Below are positions 55,488 through 64,000 of a DNA stretch of 64,000 nucleotides, one piece after another (positions within the stretch are counted from its first letter, which is position 1; each line of letters opens with the position of its first letter). This DNA comes from Madurella fahalii (lineage: Eukaryota; Ascomycota; Sordariomycetes; Sordariales): positions 5,022,001 to 5,086,000 of the forward strand of contig CM056877.1 of assembly GCA_029876055.1 (NCBI GenBank). Direction: 5' to 3'. The translations under genes were made by a program, and so were the position numbers. The notes beneath the pieces were generated by a model, which saw only the letters and a program-made list of their open reading frames with translations, was not told the DNA's origin and searched no databases.

Positions 55488-57056
55488 ATGCCGAGACTGT
55501 TCTCATCCACCGCCACATCGCTGTCGCATCACGGGTTAAACAAGCGACTTCGACGTATCGCCGCCGTTGGCGTCGTTTTCCTGCTAGCTCTTGTCATCAT
55601 CCTTCCCTTCCTCGAGAGCGGGCCACAGAAGCCGCCGCCAGAATTTTACCCATTTGAGACCACGAGCGCTTTCTTTCCGGTAGCCCACCATGACGCGATG
55701 AACAAGACAGTCGAGGAGCTTTGCGCTTCCTTTCCACACCACCTCACGCACCGAATCCAGCCGGTCCTGAAGATGGGCCATGGCGAAAACCGCACGATGA
55801 TTGACGCACAACTCGAAAGCGTATCGGCATGTTTTGACCCGGACGAGCTGCTCATCTTCTCCGATCTCGACGAGCTTATCCACGGCCGCCACGCGATCGA
55901 CATCCTGGCGAACCTCCCGCGAGCGTACCGCGACAACGATGACGAAGGCAACGCGAACCCCGATTACGCCAACTACGAAGCAATGTACGCGCTGGCACGA
56001 GACGGCAAGCTGACGGTAGACAACGATCCGGCTAGAGGCAAAAATGGGTGGCGCCTCGACAAGTACAAGTTTTTGGCTGAGGTGGAGCGTGCGTGGCTGA
56101 TGCGCCCGGGTCGTGACTTTTACGTCTTTTACGAGACCGACACGTACATCTCGTGGGACAACATGTTCCGCTTCCTCTCGACGCTCGACCCGCAGTCTTT
56201 GCTTTACATGGGCAGCCCTTCTCCTGGACGGCGTGATGAGAAAAGGAAGGTGGACACATGGTTCGCCAACGGCGGGCCTGGTTTTGTCCTTTCTAGAGGG
56301 ACGATGGAGAAATTGTTGGGGCGGCGGTCATCACCTGTCAGCCACCAGTTCACCGATCCACCGTTCTTACTGAAGTGGCTAGACTTATTGCGAAGGGACC
56401 CTTGTGGAGACTCTGTCCTTGGCTGGGCATTGTGGAACGCCGATGTTCCGCTGAGTGGTTTCTTTCCCCTCTTCAACACGTACGCGGCGCATAGCATTCC
56501 CTACACAGATCGGCTGTGGTGTCAACCATTCTTGACTATGCACAAGCTAAAACCCGAGGATATGGTTGGACTCTGGCGGTGGGAGAATAGCAGAAGGACT
56601 CTCGGGCTACCACTGTTATACCGGGATCTCTACGAATACCTTCCCGTGGCGGCGCTGGATATTCGGTACAATTGGGACAACACGAACTGGGACCGTCAGG
56701 CACCGGGCCAAGACACTTATATGGATAGCCTACAGGCGTGCAAGAAGGCATGTGAAGACAGCTCTCTGTGTCTTCAGTATCACTGGCAGGGAGAGCACAC
56801 CAAAAAATGCGTTTTGCAGCGGTTCATTAATCTGGGGGTGGCAAGAGATCCGGAAACTGTTGAGAAGAAGGTGCCGGATCCTGAGCGCGACCAAGGGAAA
56901 GATGGTGTTCCAGACGGCGAGCGGAAGTTCAAGGTTGTGGAGGAGAGAATGAACTACACGAGCGGTTGGCTCAAGTCGAGAATTGAGCTATGGGTTAAGG
57001 AGCACATGTGCTCCACGCCCGAATGGGTCTACCCTAGCCTTGAGCGTCACTATTAG
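55488..57056 (+). CDS. GT31-like fungal glycosyltransferase (type II membrane protein)
   Basis: Intronless, 522 residues. A short basic N-terminus (KRLRRIAA) precedes one hydrophobic helix (VGVVFLLALVIILPFL), the usual Golgi type II anchor. The luminal part shows DELLIFSDLDELIHGR with a DxD-like motif, then YVFYETDTYISWDNMFRFLS and TWFANGGPGFVLSRG, the pattern I associate with the fungal GT31/fringe-like family. Near residues 410-445 a Cys-rich segment (SLQACKKACEDSSLCLQY, then KKCVL) resembles an apple/PAN-type lectin module. The donor sugar and acceptor are unknown. The start at 55488 is chosen because the frame upstream has no other ATG. Confidence 0.82.
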   Translation: MPRLFSSTATSLSHHGLNKRLRRIAAVGVVFLLALVIILPFLESGPQKPPPEFYPFETTSAFFPVAHHDAMNKTVEELCASFPHHLTHRIQPVLKMGHGENRTMIDAQLESVSACFDPDELLIFSDLDELIHGRHAIDILANLPRAYRDNDDEGNANPDYANYEAMYALARDGKLTVDNDPARGKNGWRLDKYKFLAEVERAWLMRPGRDFYVFYETDTYISWDNMFRFLSTLDPQSLLYMGSPSPGRRDEKRKVDTWFANGGPGFVLSRGTMEKLLGRRSSPVSHQFTDPPFLLKWLDLLRRDPCGDSVLGWALWNADVPLSGFFPLFNTYAAHSIPYTDRLWCQPFLTMHKLKPEDMVGLWRWENSRRTLGLPLLYRDLYEYLPVAALDIRYNWDNTNWDRQAPGQDTYMDSLQACKKACEDSSLCLQYHWQGEHTKKCVLQRFINLGVARDPETVEKKVPDPERDQGKDGVPDGERKFKVVEERMNYTSGWLKSRIELWVKEHMCSTPEWVYPSLERHY

Positions 57057-57894
57057 GAATATAAAAGTAAAAAATGGACTTAGCGCCCAGTCGCACATTT
57101 ATTACACCCCATCTTCCATTCGGTGCTTGCCCTGCGCTAGCTATAGTGTACACCAGAAAGTGTGATTCACGGCGAGGTCATACCCACTACTATAAATATA
57201 TGCAGGTACCTTACTTAGTATAATAACCGTCGGCGACACAAACGCGCCAGACGTGAACCTACTAAACTGATGACTTTAATGCCTAAGTATTTGTGGAACC
57301 GGATTCCTTTGATTAACGCAGCCGCTCAAAAGGGGGTGGGGGGAGATGGTCCTGAGAGGACCCAACTCTATTAGTAAGATATTGGAAGCATACAGCCTGT
57401 GATGTAAACCGAGAAAGACAAAGAAATTTGTATGCAACACCATTCCCAGATTGTGAGCCGTATGTGTGGCTAACAGGGCCCCTCGGTTGATCATCAGCTA
57501 GCTTTCACGAGATGCGTCTGTTCCTCGTTGAGGAACCACCCCTTACCATATGCTTTGGTACCTTGCTGCAACGTTGTCCTATATTGAAGAGGATTTGAAG
57601 TTTTGCTACAACATCAGGCTCGAACATTAACGCCTAACCTTGAGCTACGTTTCGACATTGGTGATATGTATAGATATAGGGCAATGTGACACGAATCGCC
57701 AATTGTGGGCTCAAAGTAATTAGATCTAGATTGATGCACTAGAAATTACCCACTTTAAACCTTCTAAAAACCATTCACCTCTCTATGTATGATTCTACCC
57801 GCTCGTTGTCAATGTATACAAGAATAAGCTCCAGCAACGTAACTAGGTAAGTTAGCAGGGGAATTACCGCCGGCTACCCCGAGACCCACCCTTC
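57057..57894. other. intergenic, AT-rich
   Basis: Convergent 3' flanks. A GGTACCTTA motif is at 57205-57213. No gene seen. Confidence 0.5.
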
Positions 57895-58774
57895 TCAATG
57901 ATCCGACACTGGAAGCTCAATTATCTTATGCGTATCCAGCTCGGTGGGGGGGTACTTCAGCACCGCGTCTATCGGCGGTGAATATCCTCCCCACTGTTCT
58001 CTGGTCGCACCACTGCCGATCTCGCATATCGGGGGTGCCGGAGTGCCGGCTTCCCGCCTCCGCTTCCTGACAAACAAGTAACCCGCAATAGCGCCTAAAA
58101 TAAGGGCGCAAGGGATCGAGACGCCGATTCCGATGGCGGCACCGGTGGAAAGACCTGCGGTGTCTCTAGCTTCGTCTCCCGCGCTGTCTCTTATGCTGTC
58201 TCCTACAACAGGTGTGGGGGCACCGGCACCACTACTCCCCGTAGTGCTCGCGCTCACAGTGCTCGTGCTCGTAGTGCTCGTGCTGGTAGTACTCGATGCC
58301 GATTGGGTGCTCGCCTCGGGACGCGTGACGTTGAAGTAATGACAGGTCGCGCTGAATCCGGTGTTGCCTAGTTCAAAAATGGCTAAAAAGAACACGTTGG
58401 ATGCTGTTAGATTCTTGGTTGTGCCCACGATCCAGGAGAATCTTGTGAGGTCGACGGAGCTCCCTATAAGCGCACGCAAAGTTAGCAGGCGCATTTCAAA
58501 CTTCCTTAACCATTGCGAAGAGCCACGTACGAACAATATATTCGAAATCGCCATTTACCTCTCCGTTGCCAATATCTTCCTGGTACAAAACCACTGAAAT
58601 TGGCTCCCCTTCTGGCGGCGGCGTCCAGACGATTTCCACGACACTGCCGACCTCGTAGACGGGATTTTCCTCGAAATCTTTTGTGTCGCCAGGCAGAGGT
58701 GGGTTCACGAACTCAATGGCAGCCACTGCGAGTGGCAGAAGCCAAAGCCCTGCGAGGGCCGGTAAAAGTCGCAT
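57895..58774 (-). CDS. mucin-like single-pass membrane protein (WSC-sensor-like layout)
   Basis: Exons 58774-58531 and 58463-57895, 270 residues. The donor is GTACGT and the acceptor ATAG, with a CTAAC branch. The layout is an N-terminal signal peptide (MRLLPALAGLWLLPLAVA), then an ectodomain of about 130 residues with probable N-glycosylation sites (NLT, NVT), then a Ser/Thr-rich stalk (SSTTSTSTTSTSTVSASTTG) encoded by a short imperfect tandem repeat, then one membrane helix (GAAIGIGVSIPCALILGAIAGYLFV) and a basic stop-transfer (RKRRR) with a 50-residue tail. The ectodomain resembles uncharacterised fungal surface proteins with a WTPPPEGEP-type beta-sandwich start. It lacks the Cys pattern of a WSC domain, so a wall-sensor role is only suggested by the layout. 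Confidence 0.85.
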
Positions 58775-60508
58775 AGCGGTATGTTTGTGACCTTTTCGGC
58801 GGTGAAGTGCAGCGGGAATTGTGAAGAGCGCGGGGGGTGTCGCGGTGTAATCTCTGCGACTCTGGGGCGCCACACATAGCCTGAGGCAGCCTCGCATTGC
58901 GCTAGGGATCGTCGCAACACGTCGTTGTGCCCAGTTTTGGTGCAACTGGCTGGTTACGGTGGGGATCCGCACTTAGGCGATGGCATCGCATTGGTCTGCA
59001 TTTTCGCATGGGGAGTGATCGTTCCATGTGCCTCTGTAGCGCGAGAATTCAGCAAATCAACTCACTTACCCTGGCGGGCCCCCTCGTATATTACACAAAA
59101 CCTAAGCGCCTGCCGGTGGCACAGCCCGGCCACAGAACCTTGTTGTCTTGGCCAATAGGAATATGGGTGACAAATGATGGGGAGCTGGTTTCACATCGCC
59201 ACTGCTGTGCTGCACCACCGCAGAATACGTAACGTTAGTGCGGCAAGGCCACCGCTGTTGGATACCCTAGACTATTTCCAGTAACTACCGGATATAGTGT
59301 AGTCTCAACCCAGAACAAGTGTGGTATTTAAATATCAACTACCCGCCGACGGAACACAGGGCTTAGGAACCATGGGCACTGCCTTGCAGAAAGGTCTAGT
59401 TTCGACCGGAACGGGCTAAACTCTTCGTTGTAAAGGTGGAATTTGCTTATGCTGTTGCGTAATTCTCTGAGCTGGAATGGCGTCTAGTCATTCCCGAAAA
59501 CGAGTACACACCTAAGGTAGGATTGCTGGCCGCGAAGTCCAATTTAAACGAACAGTTTTTCAGAGAAACCTGCTGATGTAGACATCATTTTCGGGAACCA
59601 GAATACTAAGTTCATCGGCTGTACTGTCTACGATGAATATTGATGTAGCGCAAGTACTCATGGTAGCGGAAGAATTCTGCTAAAGATACCTTACCTTAAT
59701 TTATCCCTTCGATCCGGGAAGCTTCCTGGTCATAGTTGCGAATTCTTTAGATTCAGAGCTTTCCTAAACAATTGATGAACGTTGTAGTTAGCCAATACCT
59801 CGGATGGCAAGGATGTTAAGGGAGACAGCAACTGTGACGTGGCTATGAGCAGACCGCTGAACTACCTGTAAAGGTCTTGCGCAATACGCTATTCTTCCTC
59901 ATCCCCTACTGGATGCTCTATCATACTACAAAGCAGCATGGAGCTAGGCTTTTCTTACAGATATTTGGAGCCCAAGTCTTCTGAAACTGCAAGTGGTTCG
60001 CAAAATGTGCGGATGTTGGGCGATGACAATGGTGGAGCTGTCCTTGACTTTTCTCGGATGCATCTCGAGCAATATTACCTTTTGGGGTCATTGGAGATGG
60101 GCACCAATATATTATTCAACCGGCGTATCTTAACTATACTGATCGGTTCACTGGTGAGGCCGCAGTTCCATGCGGCCAACAGCAATCTCAACTGATGGTA
60201 GCTGCGCACCGGGTGGATGTAAAGAAACCAGTTTGGAAGTAGCCTTTGAATATTGAGTGGCGGAAGCAATAATTGGGGTACCCTCAAGAAGTAATATATA
60301 ATAGAGGTCTGGTAGTCCGCCGAGAGCTCGGCGAGAGACACTAGCACAGCAGAGGAGTACCAGTTCAGCTAAGAGCGGCAGGTTCTCACCCTTGGAGCTG
60401 GAAATGGATTTCAGTAGGCTTGAGTAATCTGAGTATAGCGAAATTTCTTAGCAAGACGGCGCTGGTCGGCCATCTTGAGTCTATTACATTACGCTCGCTT
60501 CGGATTAA
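58775..60508. other. 1.7 kb intergenic, AT-rich
   Basis: An 85-codon frame at 59938-60195 has a start and stop but no recognisable motif, splice context or codon bias. GATACCTTACCTTAA lies at 59685-59699. No gene is supported. Confidence 0.45.
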
Positions 60509-61539
60509 TTATTCGGCAAATGGGTTCCATCCATTCTGGACCATATCTACCGCCCTCTTAGTTGCCTCATCCAGGCCCTCCTTAGGTAATCCGAGGATGT
60601 CGTTAGCCATCGGCTGCGTAGCGGCGTAATCGCTATTTGGATTGCTGGGCATGAAGACACCCCCATAGAGAGTCTTGACAAAACCCGTAAACATGCCCTT
60701 CTTCAGCTCCTCGGTGCCCTCCTGCACGCGCTTGGCCGTGCTCTCATAGGTGATGTCCCAATCGGCATCCGTGGTGCCCATGACACGGTGCAGGCTGTCG
60801 AGCATATCGCGTTGTGAGACGCGGAAGCTGTTGATAAGGAGGAACTTGTTCTTGAAGTCAGCAATTGATGGGGATGCTCCAGACTCGGGAAGGCTGAGAA
60901 ACGCTGCCAAGGCGCGGCCACACTGATCCCAAGTGCTGACGGTGATGGTTCGCTTGCCGTCGTCGAAGAAGGTCACTTTGCGGTCCTTGATGGTGAATCC
61001 GAAGCCCTGGTTGCCTAGTGCAAGGCTCCACTCGTACCAAAAACCACATGCTAGCGTGATAGGGGACGATAGGCCATGCTTTTCAATGCCGTTGATCCGC
61101 TCCAGGACTAGCTTGCCGTAAACGTCCTCCTCCTTGGCAATGTGGTATCGGTCAATGGGATAGCTGTAGACGTTGGGCATGATGTAGGGGACACCGGCCT
61201 TGCCGGCAGCGGCAACGATTCTTCTGTGGAGGTCCTCGGGAGCCTTGACACCGAGGGTGATGGCGACAAATTCTTGGTCTTTAAGGGCCTCGATTATTGA
61301 GACCTCATCCTCATAGTCGACCTTGACTACCTTGACTCCCTTGGGAATCGTGCCATTGCTGCCAGCCCGCATCAGAGCCGTAACGGTGTGCTTGTTTGTC
61401 TGCAGCAGCGCCTCTGTGAAGGCCCCGCCGATCCGGCCGGTTGCCTGACTAGGTTATAAGTCGCGTGCGAAGGCACCGGCAAGCGGTTGGTATGACTTAC
61501 ACCAATGATGGCAACTTTTTTGAGCGCCCTAGCGGACAT
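60509..61539 (-). CDS. NmrA/isoflavone-reductase-like NAD(P)-binding protein
   Basis: Exons 61539-61501 (only 13 codons) and 61444-60509, phase 0, 324 residues. The intron has a GTAAGT donor, a CTTATAAC-type branch and a TCAG acceptor. Splicing gives VAIIGATGRIGGAFTEALL, the GxxGxxG dinucleotide motif of the atypical short-chain dehydrogenase family. Next come TALMRAGS, VKVVKVDYEDEVSIIEAL and a conserved YIMPNVYSYPID segment. Members are NAD(P)H sensors or reductases of phenolics. The catalytic Lys typical of isoflavone reductases is not clearly visible, so the function could be regulatory. Cytoplasmic, with no signal peptide. Confidence 0.88.
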
Positions 61540-63680
61540 AGTGAAGTCAAGTGTGGATAGAAGGGCGGGAACAGAGTTATGTTAGGTCCGTTCAGTCAAG
61601 TATACAAACTTGAGCTGGAGATGTAGGCAAGTAATGAAGTACTTGAGAAGCCTTATGAGAGGTGATCACACGGTACACTTATATGCCACCTCACTCCGAA
61701 TATTGAATATTGGCCGGATCATCCGGAACTCTGTCGAAAGTGAATATTAGTAGGACTAGAGAGTGGTTGGATCATGCCCTGTAGGAAGTAAGCTAACACA
61801 GCAAATCTCTCCTCCACATGCTCCCGAGGACCTGCTCGCAACTGGAGATGTCGAAGACCTTGATTCTCCACTCATATTATTAATTCCTCCGATGCGATAC
61901 GACATTACAAATCATACTGATGCTTGTCAGACTGTGCAGTTCTATGTCAGCTACCTCGGACTTCGCGCGGACTTGGATTACATCTAGCTGGAGTCTGGGG
62001 GCCTATTTCATGTGAAACGTTTCGTAGGTATTCTCTTGAGTGTTCGTATCTCCGGTATATCCGGGTCTACGTGTCAATGTCCTCTAACGAGCCCGCACCC
62101 TCGAACCACTCAAATCAGTGGTTCGTTTTTAAGGAAATGAGAAAAGCACTGTAAGAAGGCAAACTTATTCGACGATTACGCTGATTTTTTTTCTGCGCCG
62201 GTTAAGCAAGGCATCACCTCTGGATTGCGCTACGTTGAACTTAGGCATGTGGTCCGACACTTGTTCCTTTGCTCTCTCGCCAATCCTATGTTCCATTTTG
62301 GAGCATCAGCTTTGAACCTTTTCAAACATCGGTATTAATATTAAAATGGTGCAGAAATACATATCTACACCCACATACCCATCAACAAACGGGAGGGCAA
62401 AGGTGGCCAAATACCAAACAGACAAGATAGACAAGAGAGGCCAGGCGACAACCACAACAAATTGGGCCCCTGCACCCTGGACAGGGTCAAAACAACATAT
62501 GCCGATAGAGCTCCTCTGGGTTAGAGCGAGGCCACTTTGTAAGCAAAGAAAGCTCGTCAATTGAGCTTGTAACAAGTGTAGCCCTGTGACCAGAGGGACC
62601 CTATCGCCTAGGGGAAAATTTCCCCAACTCAATATGAGATTCCAACGTACATCTCTCCTTCCTGGGTTACCAACTTTCTCCCTGTGCCACCCTTCCTCCA
62701 CAGTCGTGGTATATTGCCAATGGAGGCTTATCTAACGTCCATTGAGAAGTTTTAGTTGCAAAGTAAAAGGCACCTAAATGCCAGATTGAATGTGCGCCTC
62801 ATCCTATCCGCCAACGGGATATGTCTGTTTCTCTTCGAAGTAGAGCGGAAAAGAGATGACACCGAAAGCCTCACCTTTCGAGGAACTTACGCAGAGCCGT
62901 CGTCTAACGAGACTCTGTAGCTGTGACGTCCCTTGGCCAACACGTACTCGCTGTGTAGTACTGTAGTAGGTAATGGAGCACCGAAACCTCGCGGGAGGAA
63001 TCATGGAGATGAATTGCCCAAACACACTCGGCAAATACTCCGAGGCTATTGTTCTGATTTAAACGGGGCTTTGACCATCACAAGGGTCTGTTTAGAGAGC
63101 GACCGACGTAAACATATCAGACACGGATGCGGAGCCACCAGGGCGCCGTTGTCACTAGTAAGCCTCACGTCCTGATCAAAGGACCCAAATGTCTGAGGAA
63201 TACTTTCCTCAATATAGCTGTAAAGTATGGAAGCCACATATATTTGAGGCACAACGCTGATGCAGTTAAACTCTGTCCCCATCTCATATCTCAGGCTTCT
63301 CCTCCTACTATCATTTTCTCCGTATTATATAACCCTTCGCTCTTAAAGCGTCCATTAATGGTACTATCTCCAGCGCCGTAGAAAGCTTGAGATACCGGAA
63401 TACATGTTCACGCACTGTCGCTGACAATATGTGCTAGTCTTAGAGGGAGCACTAGCAAGACCCTTACTCGTCAGATTTACCCTCGATGTACATACACTCG
63501 AATCATTGCAGCACTTGGTCGAAAAGCCGCCGTCATGACCGTATTGTCAGGGCGTAGTATTGGTGAATTGAAGAGAGTGCTAAAGACTCACTTCCCGAGG
63601 AGTGTTAAGTGCATGGTAAAGCTATTCTGATTCTAATCGCTGCTTGATCTGCGCTCTTTATATGCGGGTAATTGAGCTTC
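61540..63680. other. 2.1 kb gene-poor, AT-rich region
   Basis: No supported gene. Frames are short and stop-rich. It contains the NmrA gene promoter on the left and the 3' flank of the LysM gene on the right. Confidence 0.45.
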
Positions 63681-64000
63681 CTAGACGCCGACGCAGACAT
63701 AATACCCAAGCCACAAGAGCTGACAAGTTTCCCCAACATTCGAATTCCAGCGGTAAAAGTCCTGCCCGTTGAGTCCATATTGCTGGATGATGATACTGCA
63801 GGTATCTCCGCTGAGAATCTCGTGCCACTTGTTGCAGCCACAGATGGCCACGGGTTGGGTTGGCGTCGGTGCTGTTGGGTTGCACGTCTCGGTTGGCGTC
63901 CGGGAGCTGGTTACAGTAGTCGGGCTCTTTGGTCCCTCGACACAATAGTACCACCCGGCCAGGAGCCCGCTGCAGTCCTGGCCGACAGCCGGATTCCATG
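63681..64000 (-). CDS. C-terminal part of a LysM-domain secreted protein (5' end outside the window)
   Basis: The minus-strand frame enters from the right edge and ends at TAG (63683-63681). It reads WNPAVGQDCSGLLAGWYYCV, the end of one LysM domain, then a Ser/Thr/Pro-rich linker. A complete second LysM follows: CNKWHEILSGDTCSII, GLNGQDFYRWNSNVG, then LLWLGYYVCVGV. The W-N-P/S-N pattern with Cys at the usual fungal positions identifies the family, which binds chitin oligomers through N-acetylglucosamine. Fungal members range from wall proteins to host-interaction effectors, and which applies is unknown. I see no intron in the visible part. Confidence 0.88.
   Translation of the reverse strand, partial: WNPAVGQDCSGLLAGWYYCVEGPKSPTTVTSSRTPTETCNPTAPTPTQPVAICGCNKWHEILSGDTCSIIIQQYGLNGQDFYRWNSNVGETCQLLWLGYYVCVGV

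Noticed and set aside
59938..60195. 85-codon frame with ATG and stop
   Set aside because: No motif, weak codon bias and AT-rich setting; could not be told from chance.

Overview
The window looks like nuclear DNA of a filamentous ascomycete, most likely a Sordariomycete. The evidence is as follows. Genes are split by short introns (mostly 50-100 bp) with GTAAGT-like donors, CTAAC/CTGAC-like branch points and YAG acceptors. Genes lie on both strands without operons. The protein families are typical of moulds: DUR3-type urea transporter, GH3 beta-glucosidase with a membrane anchor, CBM18 chitin-binding protein, LysM protein, Zn2Cys6 regulator, bilirubin-oxidase-like multicopper oxidase and secreted phospholipase A2. 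One intron-containing tRNA-Arg is present. I cannot name the species. I see no bacterial genes, rRNA, CRISPR array or intact transposon.

Layout. 0-6 kb: the end of an unknown gene (+), tRNA-Arg(ACG) (-), a small Ala/His-rich protein (+), and an F-box protein (+). 6-18 kb: FAD monooxygenase (+), triple-CBM18 secreted protein (+), aquaporin (-), coactosin (-), GH3 beta-glucosidase (-). 19-29 kb: urea transporter (+), a 3.4 kb gap, Zn2Cys6 regulator (+), GNAT acetyltransferase (-). 31-36 kb: formyltetrahydrofolate deformylase (+) and an MFS transporter (+). 36-44.7 kb is gene-poor, with one frameshifted gene (+) and a small protein carrying half a zinc cluster (+). 44.7-53.6 kb: multicopper oxidase (+), a protein kinase with a duplicated insert (-), TPR protein (-), phospholipase A2 (+). 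53.6-64 kb: AT-richer and gene-poor, with a GT31-like glycosyltransferase (+), a mucin-like single-pass membrane protein (-), an NmrA-type reductase (-) and, at the right edge, a truncated LysM protein (-).

The genes do not form an obvious pathway or biosynthetic cluster. Several act at the cell surface or outside the cell (CBM18, LysM, GH3, multicopper oxidase, PLA2, mucin-like membrane protein, aquaporin, urea uptake, GT31), which suits a saprotroph that remodels its wall and feeds externally. The genes that hold up are GC-rich at third codon positions. The long gaps are AT-richer and hold stop-riddled coding-like pieces and a recurring GTACCTTA-type motif, which suggests decayed DNA. The least ordinary items are the kinase with its roughly 75-residue tandem duplication, the half-zinc-cluster protein, the frameshifted 38.2-38.9 kb gene and a coding relic at 53.75 kb.

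Gene structures were assembled by hand from splice signals and frame continuity. Multi-exon genes are listed by their outer limits, with exons given in the evidence.
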